Below, in pieces: positions 1-9,787 of a stretch of 38,439 nt of DNA. The stretch comes from Planctomycetota bacterium (GTDB lineage Bacteria; Planctomycetota; Planctomycetia; Planctomycetales; Planctomycetaceae). Numbering within the stretch: the stretch's first letter is position 1; the number at the start of each line of letters is the position of its first letter. A program made the translations under genes and the position numbers. Location of the stretch: contig RFHO01000027.1 in assembly GCA_003696385.1 (NCBI GenBank), forward strand, positions 1-38,439, in the 5' to 3' direction. The notes beneath the pieces were generated by a model. The model saw nothing but the letters and a program-made list of their open reading frames with translations, did not search any database and was not told where the DNA came from.

Positions 1-144
1 GCACGTCGTCTTGCCCGCGCCGTTGGGCCCCAGCAGCCCGAAGACCTCGCCAGGCGCCACCGAAAACGATACGTGATCCAGCGCCACGACGTGTCCGCGG
101 CGGAAGTCCGGGTAATGCTTGCAGATGTCGCACACCTGGATCAT
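1..144 (-). CDS. ABC transporter ATP-binding protein (partial, N-terminus only)
   Basis: Only the first 48 residues lie in the window; the gene continues past base 1. The frame opens with ATG at 142-144 and reads [14 protein letters not shown], then a typical ABC N-terminal strand and the Walker A loop GPNGAGKTT. The wording ([21 protein letters not shown]) resembles ATPases of ABC-2 type exporters and similar ones that import or export small molecules. The substrate cannot be told from this fragment. It lies 209 bp downstream of mqnC on the same strand and could be co-transcribed, but nothing ties it to menaquinone synthesis. The ATPase call is secure; the subfamily is not. Confidence 0.9.
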   Translation of the reverse strand, partial: MIQVCDICKHYPDFRRGHVVALDHVSFSVAPGEVFGLLGPNGAGKTTC

Positions 145-353
145 GTGTCGTCCCCGACCGGACGAAGGCTGGCTCCCATGGCACGGCCGGCGCGTTCCCA
201 CGCGCTTCGACCGAAACCACCGCTCGCCGTGACCGGACCGCGGCACGCACGTGTCACACCTGAACGCGCTGCTGAACACGGCCCTTCGGGGAGTGGCTCA
301 CGGATATCTACCACCCCCGACTGCAGCCGCCCGCGCCGCCCGCGGCCACTCCA

Positions 354-1508
<1,155 letters not shown>

Positions 1509-1524
1509 GGTGTCACTCCTCCGG

Positions 1525-2304
1525 TCACAGCGGCACTTGTCCCGGAACGAGCGAGAATTCGCGAGCCAGGCGGAAAAACTCCTCCAGCCCCGCGCGCTCC
1601 CGGTCGCCCAGACGGAAATGCAGGAATTCGGTCAGGTACCGACGCACCAGCGATTCACTCAGCCCCATGCGAGCCGCTTCCCGCCGGGCGATTGCGGCAA
1701 CCCGCGCTTCGCCACGGCGACGAGCCTCTTCGAACGCCGACGTCCACCGGGCCGCAGCGGCTTGGGAAACGTCCGGAGAAGCCGCCCACACGGCGAACAC
1801 GAACGGAAGCCCCGTTTCCCGATACCACTCCTCGCCCAGATCCCAAACGCAGGCAAACGCCCCATCCAGAGGCCGCATGGCGCGGTCGCCGATCAACAGA
1901 ACGGCGTCACAGGACGAATCGTGCGGGAGCCCCTCCAGCGGAAGCGGCTGCAGCACCGGCCGCACCTCGTACCGCATCGCCAAAAGGATCTGCACCAACA
2001 GCGAACTGGTGCGAGAACCTTCATCCAGCGCCAGCGAGCGAATCTGCTGCGGAGGAACGCGGGAATACATCTTCACGCTCATCACCGGCCCCCGCGCGGC
2101 AACGCACGCGTCGGAGAGCACCTGGTACTCCGGATGCGTCAGACACACCACACTCGGAACCAGCGCTGCGGCCAGTGCTCCGCTTCCCAGACCGTCGGCC
2201 AGACGACTCGGGTAATCCAGCACCATTTCGTCCGGTACGAGCAGATCCGCAAGGTCTTCGATCAGCGGCTTGGAATTCAGGTAGCTGACCGCGCCGATCC
2301 GCAT
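1525..2304 (-). CDS. mqnA: Chorismate dehydratase MqnA
   Basis: A 259-residue protein opening MRIGAVSYLNSKPL, the characteristic N-terminus of MqnA, which converts chorismate to 3-enolpyruvyl-benzoate as the first step of the futalosine menaquinone pathway. The fold is that of a periplasmic-binding-protein-like cytosolic enzyme; conserved parts visible are YPSRLADGL, LVPSV, and the SRTSSLLVQILL stretch in the middle. The open frame runs 67 codons further upstream but that part is Arg/Cys-rich and unlike the family, so the ATG at 2302-2304 is used; a GAGG sits about 11 bases before it. Together with mqnC it shows a futalosine-type menaquinone route; other steps (MqnB, MqnD, MqnE) are not in the window. 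Confidence 0.93.
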   Translation of the reverse strand: MRIGAVSYLNSKPLIEDLADLLVPDEMVLDYPSRLADGLGSGALAAALVPSVVCLTHPEYQVLSDACVAARGPVMSVKMYSRVPPQQIRSLALDEGSRTSSLLVQILLAMRYEVRPVLQPLPLEGLPHDSSCDAVLLIGDRAMRPLDGAFACVWDLGEEWYRETGLPFVFAVWAASPDVSQAAAARWTSAFEEARRRGEARVAAIARREAARMGLSESLVRRYLTEFLHFRLGDRERAGLEEFFRLAREFSLVPGQVPL

Positions 2305-2746
2305 CGCACCGATTCCCTCGCATGCCGATTTGCCCGGATGCCGGTTGCGCCGTTCCATGCTCCCGCACCGGCAAAAGCGGGCTCGGTTCCCGCAATATCG
2401 CAGCCGGATCAGTGCAGTGTACCGATTCGATCGGGCGATCACAGCCGACCAAGCCAACCGAAGCGACGCGCACCGCTCGCCGGGTTTCCCGCCGCGGGTG
2501 CACATCGAACGTCCCGTTTCCCGCAGCCGACGTTTACTGCCGCAAGCATCGCCGAAGCGGCCTCCGATGCGGCCGCACCGGCCGACGGTTGCATGGAACG
2601 CTCACCGCCCGGCCGTTCCCTTCGCCGGTTCCATCGCATGATTTACGATGCGCGGCCGTTGTCGGTTGCGATCCGGCGTCCGACTTTCCGAGCGCCGGCA
2701 CCCGAATGGTCGCCGGCACGCGAGGAACACCGACGGGAGACGGCAG
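2305..2746. other. Divergent intergenic region between mqnA and hom
   Basis: These 442 bases separate two diverging genes and must hold promoters for both. I see no convincing -35/-10 pair and no credible small gene. The open frames here are Arg/Pro-rich shadows. Confidence 0.5.
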
Positions 2747-4060
2747 ATGGCCGAGACGCTCGGCATTGGAATCCTGGGATTGGGCACGGTCGGGGGAGGT
2801 GTCGCACGGCTGCTGACCGAGCACGCGGAGCGTCTCGAGCGGCGCAGTGGGCGGCGGTTGGAGATTCGGCGCGTCGCCGTCCGCGACGTGGAAAAACCGC
2901 GTTCGTTTTCGCTCAGTCGCAACCTGCTGACCGACGACCCCGGTCAGGTGGTCCGCGCCCCGGACGTCGACGTGGTCGTGGAGCTGATCGGCGGCATCGA
3001 ACCGGCCCGCACACTGATCATCGAAGCCCTGGACCACGGCAAGCACGTGGTGACGGCGAACAAGTCGCTGTTGTGTGAACACGGTCCCGAACTCTACGAG
3101 CGGGCGCGGCGGCGAGAACGTTGTATTGCGTTCGAAGCCGCGGTCGCCGGCGGCATTCCGATCATCGCAGCCGTCGGCCAGTCCATGGCCGCCAATCAGC
3201 TTCAGTCGATCGAAGCGATCCTCAACGGAACGAGCAACTTCATCCTGACCGAAATGCTCGCGCGACGGGCGTCGTACCGCGAAATCCTGGCGGAGGCCCA
3301 ACGGCTCGGATATGCCGAAGCCGATCCCACGATGGACATCGACGGCACCGATGCTGCACAGAAGCTGGTCCTGCTCGTCCAGCTCGCGTTCGGAACGCGG
3401 ATCACCCCGTCTCAGTTTCTCCGCCGCGGCATCGATACGCTCGAACTGGCCGACCTGCTGTACGCCGACGAAATGGGCTATCGCGTCAAGCTGCTGGCGG
3501 TAGCGCGGATCGTACGGGGACGGCTGGAAGTGCACGTTGAACCCACGTTGCTCCGCGCCGATCGCCCCATTGCCAAGGTCGACGGTGCGTTGAACATCAT
3601 CGCTCTTCGCGGCGATGCCGTCGGACCCACGTGGTTTTCCGGCCCCGGTGCCGGCGCACTGCCGACCGCGTCGGCTGTCGTCGCCGATCTGGTCGACATC
3701 GCCGTCGGGAGAGCCCAGCTGACTTTTCCGGTCCTCGACCTGTGGCGGCTCAACGGCGGCTACGAACTGCTCGATGCGGAACACATCGCCCGTCGCTACT
3801 ACCTGCGGTTCAACATCGAAGACCGCCCGGGCGTACTGGCCGAAATCGCCGCCATCCTCGGACGGCATCACATCAGCATCGCCTCGGTGATTCAACACGA
3901 AGCGCCGGAAATCGAAGACGCTGCGGCCACACCACCGCCCGTTCCCTTGGTGATCATGACTCACCGGACCACCGAAGGACAGATGCGGGCTGCGGAAGCC
4001 GAGCTGCAGCACCTTCCCGCCCTGCGTCCGCCGCACGTGCGAATGCCCGTTTCCGACTGA
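2747..4060 (+). CDS. hom: Homoserine dehydrogenase with C-terminal ACT domain
   Basis: A 437-residue enzyme that reduces aspartate semialdehyde to homoserine, the branch point to threonine and methionine. The N-terminal Rossmann fold begins GIGILGLGTVGGGVARLL (about residues 6-23). The catalytic domain carries VTANKSLL, EAAVAGGIPII, the signature NGTSNFIL and AEADPTMDIDGTDAAQKL. An ACT domain lies at about 360-430 (FNIEDRPGVLAEIAAIL), so feedback control by an amino acid, usually threonine, is likely from family knowledge. The ATG at 2747 is chosen because the dinucleotide fold starts six residues later and GGGAGA lies about 8 bases upstream; 33 upstream in-frame codons are basic and not family-like. 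No aspartokinase or threonine synthase gene is adjacent. Confidence 0.95.
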   Translation: MAETLGIGILGLGTVGGGVARLLTEHAERLERRSGRRLEIRRVAVRDVEKPRSFSLSRNLLTDDPGQVVRAPDVDVVVELIGGIEPARTLIIEALDHGKHVVTANKSLLCEHGPELYERARRRERCIAFEAAVAGGIPIIAAVGQSMAANQLQSIEAILNGTSNFILTEMLARRASYREILAEAQRLGYAEADPTMDIDGTDAAQKLVLLVQLAFGTRITPSQFLRRGIDTLELADLLYADEMGYRVKLLAVARIVRGRLEVHVEPTLLRADRPIAKVDGALNIIALRGDAVGPTWFSGPGAGALPTASAVVADLVDIAVGRAQLTFPVLDLWRLNGGYELLDAEHIARRYYLRFNIEDRPGVLAEIAAILGRHHISIASVIQHEAPEIEDAAATPPPVPLVIMTHRTTEGQMRAAEAELQHLPALRPPHVRMPVSD

Positions 4061-4108
4061 CCGCCTTCCGTCCTCACCTCGGCAGCCGGAACGCCGCCCA
4101 AAATGACG

Positions 4109-4138
4109 TTGTCATTCATCCGGCGAGCCGCCTATCAT
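4109..4138 (+). promoter_or_regulatory. Candidate sigma-70 type promoter
   Basis: TTGTCA at 4109-4114 and TATCAT at 4133-4138 are separated by 18 bases, five of six matches to each consensus hexamer. The pair lies between hom and the gene starting at 4267, pointing toward the latter, with a predicted leader of about 120 bases. Confidence 0.45.
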
Positions 4139-4266
4139 CCCCGCGCACTGGATGCCGCAGCGGCGCTCCGCGCGTCTTGGATCGATCTCCGGGGCCCGCA
4201 GGCCACCGGATCCCACAGCACGCCGTGGGCGCTCTCTCTCGAGCCGTATCGACGAAGGACCGTTGA

Positions 4267-5100
4267 ATGAGCTCGTCCTCCCGTTCGTCCGTACCCTCCT
4301 TTGCTTCGTTCGTCGTCGTGTTCGTGGCTCCGCTGGCGGTCGTATTCGGCCTCCCGCACCTGGTCACAGTTTCACCGAGCACCACGTACGGCCAGTTTGC
4401 AAAGCACGTCAAGCCTGCGGATCCCGTCGGCTGCTCTGCCGCGTTCCTGCCGCCGGAACGCTTCGCGCGACACCGTAGGACCTTGGAACTCGACGTCGCG
4501 GATCGTCGAGCGACCCAGCTCGACCGACGCAAGGACGTCACTGCGGAGCCACCTTCTGCCGCCGAACCATCGACCGGTCGGGGCGTGCTCCAGGCCTCGC
4601 CGCCGGCGAGAATCACTACTGCACAACCGGCCGAGTTGCCCTCACCGTCCCTCGTCCAGAACACACCGGAGCCCCCGCCGGTGCAACGTGTCTCGATGCA
4701 CACGCCGACGAAACGCCGGCTCGAGGCGGCGATCGTGCCTGTCGATCTCGCGCTGCAAGACCAGGGCGACACACCGCCACGCACCTCCCCTCGCCGCTAT
4801 CGGCGAACCGGAGTGAGCGCCACGCCCCTCGGGCTGCTCCCGCCCGCAAGCGAACTCTCGTGGCCCGACGCCGTTGCGGAACTCAAGCGGCTGGGCATCG
4901 AAGACTTTCACCTGGAACGCGGCCGGCATCCCGGTGCATTCGTCTTCTGGTGCCACTACACACCCCCGGATGAACCGCAGTCGAACTATCGCTTCCAGGC
5001 GGAGGCGTACCACCCGTTGCAGGCCGTCGCGCAGACGATCGCACAGATCCGTGCCGCCCACGAAAAGCGCGCCACGCCGACGCAACGCGCCCCTCGATGA
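4267..5100 (+). CDS. Unrecognised membrane-anchored or exported protein, 277 aa
   Basis: I do not recognise a named family. Residues 11-35 form one hydrophobic segment with few preceding charges, a signal anchor or uncleaved signal peptide. Residues 36-195 are low in predicted structure and rich in Pro, Ala, Thr and Arg. The last ~75 residues (197-270) look like a compact domain: SWPDAVAELKRLGIEDFHLERG, a FVFWCHY strand, then a helix rich in Ala and Gln. This tail is the part likely to be conserved. The start ATG has AAGGA seven bases upstream and a good promoter candidate further up. It precedes scpB by 163 bp on the same strand. Function unknown. Confidence 0.7.
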   Translation: MSSSSRSSVPSFASFVVVFVAPLAVVFGLPHLVTVSPSTTYGQFAKHVKPADPVGCSAAFLPPERFARHRRTLELDVADRRATQLDRRKDVTAEPPSAAEPSTGRGVLQASPPARITTAQPAELPSPSLVQNTPEPPPVQRVSMHTPTKRRLEAAIVPVDLALQDQGDTPPRTSPRRYRRTGVSATPLGLLPPASELSWPDAVAELKRLGIEDFHLERGRHPGAFVFWCHYTPPDEPQSNYRFQAEAYHPLQAVAQTIAQIRAAHEKRATPTQRAPR

Positions 5101-5263
5101 CGCCCACGACCTCCAGTGGGAGAGCACCACGCAGGAGGCAATGCACGGCGTCACGTGCCCCACCGGTCGCGGTCGACGGCCCGTTCCGGCCGCGCATCGG
5201 CCTTCGCGTTTACTGCCGTTTCGGTATCCTTGCCCCGGCGTCCCAACCCCGAACGAGAACCGC

Positions 5264-6040
5264 ATGAGCCGTCGCACGGCGTCCCAGGTCACGCACCTTT
5301 CGCCATCACGCTCACCCGCTGCGGCCGCACCGCACCGGGCGTGGCCGTCGCTGGGTACTCCATCCGGCGTCCATCCTGGCAGGACGGTTCCGCACCCACT
5401 CTGCCAGATCGCAAACGCTGTCGAGTTTCGCCGCCTGATCCCGCTGCTGGTCGCGGCAAGACACCGCGACGACTACGACGACGCCCCGCAGACCGAACGC
5501 ACGCAGAAACTCGCCCGTCTGGAATCCGTGCTGTTCGTCGCCAACGCACCGTTGACGGCTCGCAAACTCGCCCAATTCGCCGCCCTCTCCGGTCCCGCGG
5601 AAGTCCATCGGCTCGTCGCAAAGCTGAACGAGGCCTATGACGCCGACGACACCGCATTTCGGGTCGAACTCGCGGGCGGTGGCTATCGACTGCGGACGCG
5701 ACCGCAGTACGCCTTCTGGCTCGACCAGATCCACCATCGCTCGGCGGCCGTCAAACTCTCGCCCCCGGCCATGGAAACACTGACCATCGTGGCCTACCGC
5801 CAGCCGATCACCCGGGCGGACGTCGAATCCATCCGTGGCGTGCAGTCGGCAGAGATGCTCAAACAGCTCATGGAACGCGGACTGGTCACCATCGTCGGCG
5901 AAGACGATTCGCTCGGACGCCCGTACCTGTACGGCACAACGCGTCGGTTCCTCGAGCTTTTCGGATTGCAGTCACTGGAGGACTTGCCCGACTACCACCG
6001 ACTGCGACGACCTGCCGGCGGTGAGCGACGGGCGGGCTGA
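5264..6040 (+). CDS. scpB: Segregation and condensation protein B (ScpB)
   Basis: A 258-residue protein whose residues from about 88 onward match ScpB, the winged-helix partner of ScpA and SMC in the bacterial condensin. Visible hallmarks are LESVLFVANAPLT at the start of the first winged helix, LSPPAMETLTIVAYRQPITRADVESIRGV in the second (the most conserved stretch of the family), and GRPYLYGTTRRFLELFGL near the end. The first ~85 residues are Pro/Ser/Arg-rich, without family similarity. No later Met codon lies before the conserved core, so ATG 5264 is the shortest ATG start; an upstream start is possible. ScpA and SMC are not in the window. Confidence 0.9.
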   Translation: MSRRTASQVTHLSPSRSPAAAAPHRAWPSLGTPSGVHPGRTVPHPLCQIANAVEFRRLIPLLVAARHRDDYDDAPQTERTQKLARLESVLFVANAPLTARKLAQFAALSGPAEVHRLVAKLNEAYDADDTAFRVELAGGGYRLRTRPQYAFWLDQIHHRSAAVKLSPPAMETLTIVAYRQPITRADVESIRGVQSAEMLKQLMERGLVTIVGEDDSLGRPYLYGTTRRFLELFGLQSLEDLPDYHRLRRPAGGERRAG

Positions 6041-6288
6041 CGGCCACCTGTGCGTCAATGCGGATTCCCCGGCGATGCTCCGGCCTTGGGCCCGTAACGG
6101 CGCTGTCCGACCCGCGCCGTGCCCGCCGACCGGCTCTCGGCAGTCGCCGAACGAGCGGGCCCACCGCGCCGACTCAGCCGTTCGGTACCTGTGCCCCCTC
6201 CGAAGCGACCACGTGCGACGCACATGCAACCCCCGCGGAACGAATCATCCGCGACGGGGCCGGCAACAACGACGCACCGCCGCCCCTC

Positions 6289-8676
6289 TCACTGCGTCGG
6301 CACCGCGCCGCCGCTGCGGGAAGGCGTCGGAGCTGCCGGACGGGATGCTTCCGCCAGCTTACGGCGAAGCATCTGCAGTTCCTCGTCGTAACGTCGAAGC
6401 TGCTGCGACATATCGGTGGCCGCCGACCCACCGGCCGGAGTCATCAGCCATGGAGGTGTCGGCGACAATTGACCGGGAACCGTCACCCCCGGGGGCAGCG
6501 TTACCTTCGTCACGCCACCTGCCGGCGAGGTCACCGGGCCGCCCGTGCCGTTCGGCCCGGCTCCCGTGGCGTTCGGCCCGACTGCCGCCGCACCCGGCGG
6601 CCCTGCGGTGGAGCCGAATGCACCAGCCTGCGTCCCCCACTGAGGCGGCTGGCCGATTGGAACACCAGCGCCTCCTGCGCCGTTCGTCGACGAGATGGAT
6701 GCACGACCGGATCGCTCCGCCCCGCCGACGGCGGTCGCCGGACGATACGGCTCACCACGCGGTGTCAGCAACGGCGCCCCGTCGGCGCTGGACGCCGGCA
6801 CCGGCCCCGGCGCAGTCGCTCGACCGCCGCTGCCCTGCGAAGCTCCGACGGCGGCGAAGTCTGCCGAAGCCGCCGAAGAGGCGACGTCAACTTGCCCCGA
6901 CATGGATCGCACTTCCGGGAATACCGGTCCCACCGTTCTCGATGGCTCATGCGCAGAAGCGCTCCACGGCGCCGCGCCGGGCACGCCCCCCGGCCCCGGT
7001 TCGAAAGCCCCGTTCATCGGGTCGTTGCCGGCACGCGGAGCGTTCACTGGCCCCGCGGCCGGAGTCGTCCCCAGCGGCGCACCGTCACTCACGCCGCCAG
7101 CGGAAGAACCGGTGACGAACATCGAGCCCGGTCCGGTCTGCAACGCCAACCGGGCCGCAGCCTCGACGGCCGAATCCGCGGCGCGTCCCATCGACGCCTC
7201 GCCGTGCCCGGGTACGTCCGCCGGCTGAGGCACCGACGAGCGTCCGTTGCGGCCAGCCGTGCCACGCACGGTATTCCCGGGAAAGCCGCCCCACGGAGCG
7301 ACAACCTGCCCGGACGGCGGACTGTAAGACGGAGGTGCGTTTCCGTACGCCGGCGAGACGGACGGCACCCGCCCCATCGCCGTGGGCGGCCGACTGGGCA
7401 AGCCGCCCGCGCCGTCCCAACCCCCATTGGCCGTGAACCCACCGAAACCCGTGCCCGATGCCGCTTCCGCCGGACCGGCTGGCCCCGACCACGCCGCGGG
7501 AGATGGCGTCACAGGTGCATCACCGCCCCATTGACCGAACGACGGAAGCTGCGGCGGAGACGACGGATCCGTCGCGCCCACCGCCGGCGCGGCAGCCCTC
7601 GGTACTCCCGACGCGCTCACAGCCGTCGCCCCGGCATGGCCCGGCCACGGTGGGGGTTCCACGACGTGCCGGCCACGCTCCTGCGCGAGACGACGTTCGA
7701 ACGCCTCGCGTTCCGCCCGTTCCCGGGCTCGGCGTGCTTCCACGGCCGCTCGCCGAGCCGCTTCCATTTCGGCATGCAGAGCCCGAACGGCCGGCGGCAA
7801 ATCGTTCCCGCCCGTGGGCTGCGTGCTTCGCGGTCCGCTGCCGTCCGGTGCCGGCCGCCCGGCATCACCGTTCAAGCCGGGTAAGCCCGTCGAAGTGCCT
7901 GCTTCCGTTCCTCCGGCCACGGACACACCGGTTCGGCCACCCAGCACGCGACGCAGCTTCTCGCGGGCCTCGGCGTCGGTGCCGACGACGCGGAACTGAG
8001 CCAGTGCCTCGTCGGCCCGCCCCTGCAGAGCATACAGCAGCCCCAGGTTGTTGCGGGCGGCCACGTGTTGCGGTGCCAACCGCACAGCCCGCTGCAGGAA
8101 GTGCTCCGCATCCCGGAACCGTTGCTGCTGGATCAGCGAATAGCCGTAATCACTCAACAGGTTGGGGTCGTCGGGCCGGTACAGGAGCGCGCGGAGATAG
8201 TGGTTTTCCGAACACGCGAAGTCCTGCAGCTTGTCGCAGACGATCGCCTGGCGGTGCTGCAGCACCGCGTTGTCGGGATCACGTTCGATGGCCGCCGCAT
8301 AGTTCTCTCGCGCCCGCCGCCATTGCTGCTGCGCCCGCGCGTGATCGCCGCGAGCCTCCGCGGCCAATGCCTGTGCAAACGCCTCTTGCGCAGCTCGCAC
8401 CGGATCGGCGCCGACAGCGGCGACTGCGGGCGACTGGCCTGAACGCCCGGACGACGCAAGTCCGGCTTTGGGAGACCGATCGCGGCCCGCGATCGGCGCA
8501 GACGACCCGCGGCGAGGCGTCTCGGACGGCTCGGCGGCGCTCGGCCGGTACTCCGGCAGCTCCGCCTGCCGGGTTCGAAACGTCCCACAGCCAGCCGCCG
8601 TGACCGCAACACACGTCGCGACGGCGCAAAGGGCGTTCGCCAAACGGCTCGCGCAGTGAAAACATGACCGGACCAT
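6289..8676 (-). CDS. TPR-repeat lipoprotein with long Gly/Pro/Ala-rich region
   Basis: A 795-residue predicted lipoprotein. The signal peptide ends TAAGC with Cys30 as the likely lipidated residue. Residues 92-247 form tandem TPR helices (for example LQHRQAIVCDKLQDF, LLSDYGYSLIQQQRF, ARNNLGLLYALQGRADEALAQF), resembling TPR proteins of envelope assembly systems. Residues ~250-750 are low-complexity, dominated by Gly, Pro, Ala, Ser and Thr. A short charged coiled coil (QQLRRYDEELQMLRRKLAEA) lies near the C-terminus. The ATG at 8676 is chosen because GGGAG lies 8 bases upstream, the signal peptide begins there, and a good promoter ends 85 bases upstream. An ATG at 8700 is the alternative. Precise role unknown; scaffolding by TPR is an inference. 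Confidence 0.8.
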   Translation of the reverse strand: MVRSCFHCASRLANALCAVATCVAVTAAGCGTFRTRQAELPEYRPSAAEPSETPRRGSSAPIAGRDRSPKAGLASSGRSGQSPAVAAVGADPVRAAQEAFAQALAAEARGDHARAQQQWRRARENYAAAIERDPDNAVLQHRQAIVCDKLQDFACSENHYLRALLYRPDDPNLLSDYGYSLIQQQRFRDAEHFLQRAVRLAPQHVAARNNLGLLYALQGRADEALAQFRVVGTDAEAREKLRRVLGGRTGVSVAGGTEAGTSTGLPGLNGDAGRPAPDGSGPRSTQPTGGNDLPPAVRALHAEMEAARRAAVEARRARERAEREAFERRLAQERGRHVVEPPPWPGHAGATAVSASGVPRAAAPAVGATDPSSPPQLPSFGQWGGDAPVTPSPAAWSGPAGPAEAASGTGFGGFTANGGWDGAGGLPSRPPTAMGRVPSVSPAYGNAPPSYSPPSGQVVAPWGGFPGNTVRGTAGRNGRSSVPQPADVPGHGEASMGRAADSAVEAAARLALQTGPGSMFVTGSSAGGVSDGAPLGTTPAAGPVNAPRAGNDPMNGAFEPGPGGVPGAAPWSASAHEPSRTVGPVFPEVRSMSGQVDVASSAASADFAAVGASQGSGGRATAPGPVPASSADGAPLLTPRGEPYRPATAVGGAERSGRASISSTNGAGGAGVPIGQPPQWGTQAGAFGSTAGPPGAAAVGPNATGAGPNGTGGPVTSPAGGVTKVTLPPGVTVPGQLSPTPPWLMTPAGGSAATDMSQQLRRYDEELQMLRRKLAEASRPAAPTPSRSGGAVPTQ

Positions 8677-8760
8677 CCTTGGGTCTCCCAGCGCTTCCAT
8701 GCACGGCGGCTGCGTGAACCTCGCTCGTTGGCGAAGCGTCTTGGCCCGTACGGCCGGCAG

Positions 8761-8790
8761 ACTATAGATCGTGAACGCTTGCGCTGTCGA
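8761..8790 (-). promoter_or_regulatory. Sigma-70 type promoter of the TPR lipoprotein
   Basis: On the minus strand TCGACA (8785-8790) and TATAGT (8761-8766) are 18 bases apart, each matching five of six consensus bases. Transcription would start near 8754, about 80 bases before the ATG at 8676, and this argues against longer upstream starts for that gene. Confidence 0.6.
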
Positions 8791-8912
8791 GACGTGTTGC
8801 GGGAGAGCGACGAAGCGACGTCCCGCTGCGGTGCTGAAAACCCCCGCCGTCGGCTTGCCGGCCGCCCCGTCCGAGCGACCGACTGCCGACATGCACCGGC
8901 GTTCGTCCGCTG

Positions 8913-9470
8913 TCACGGTGGAGTGAGCCACTCATAGACGTCCGCGCTCGCCAGCGGCCGGCCGGCTCGATCCTTCTCCGAAAGCAATGGTTGGTCCTCC
9001 AAAGGCCAATCGATGCCGACCTCGGGACAGTTCCACAACAGCGTTCGCTCGTGTTCGGGGGCGTAATAGTCGGTGCACTTGTAGTAAAAGTCGGCCACCT
9101 CACTCAGTACCAGAAAGCCGTGGGCGAATCCCGCCGGAACGTACAGTTGCCGGGCATTCTCTTCGGACAGTTCCACTCCGACGTACCTTCCGAAGGTGGG
9201 AGATGGCCGTCGCAGATCGACTGCCACGTCGAAGACGCGTCCGCGGAGCACCTGCACGAGTTTTCCCTGCGGATTGCGGATCTGATAATGCAGACCGCGC
9301 AGCGTGCCCTTGACCGATCGGGAGAAATTGTCCTGCACAAACCGCTCACCGATTCCCGCCGCCGCGTACCGCGCGGCCTGATACAGCTCCATGAATGTCC
9401 CACGTGCGTCCCGGAACACCCGCGGTTCGATGATCAGCACATCTGGTATCGCCGTCGGCACCACGTTCAT
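8913..9470 (-). CDS. rfbC: dTDP-4-dehydrorhamnose 3,5-epimerase
   Basis: A 185-residue cupin enzyme that epimerises dTDP-4-dehydro-6-deoxyglucose at C3 and C5 in dTDP-L-rhamnose synthesis. Motifs seen: IPDVLIIEPRVFRDARG at the N-terminus, NFSRSVKGTLRGLHYQ with the catalytic His61, Lys70 in QGKLVQVLRG, FAHGFLVLSE, and the Tyr pair in CTDYYAPEHE that supplies the acid in this family. ATG 9470 is used because the family begins MNV-x-x-T-x-IPDVLI and has about 185 residues; a GTG eight codons upstream has no ribosome-binding site. The other rhamnose genes (rfbA, rfbB, rfbD) are not nearby, so this is an isolated copy. Confidence 0.95.
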   Translation of the reverse strand: MNVVPTAIPDVLIIEPRVFRDARGTFMELYQAARYAAAGIGERFVQDNFSRSVKGTLRGLHYQIRNPQGKLVQVLRGRVFDVAVDLRRPSPTFGRYVGVELSEENARQLYVPAGFAHGFLVLSEVADFYYKCTDYYAPEHERTLLWNCPEVGIDWPLEDQPLLSEKDRAGRPLASADVYEWLTPP

Positions 9471-9787
9471 GGTAGTCTTCGGTTTCCTCTTCACCGGGTG
9501 GGTTCGGAACCGGCGGAAGCCTTCGACCTCCGGTTGAACGCCGCACAGCGTAGGCTAACACTTCTTCGGCCGACAATACCGCGTCCGCTGGGCCCCCACG
9601 ATGATCACGCGCGGGGTGACGAACCGGCCGGGCAGGTCGCGGCTGCCGAAGCACCGACCCACGACCGCGCGGCCCGGCCACCACCCGCGCCGGGCGTCAC
9701 CGCCGTGAGCCGTCGCGGCGTTCACCACATGGATCCTCCCGCAGGCTCCGCGGCCCCCTTCCACAACACCACGCCGAGGAGAAAGTC

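Noticed and set aside
2534-4036. 500-codon minus-strand open frame across hom
   Set aside because: It is the complement of homoserine dehydrogenase, which has clear family motifs; the reverse frame has none.
6058-7884. 608-codon plus-strand open frame opposite the TPR lipoprotein
   Set aside because: Composition is almost entirely Arg, Pro, Ala and Ser, with no fold. It arises from the low-complexity coding strand on the other side.
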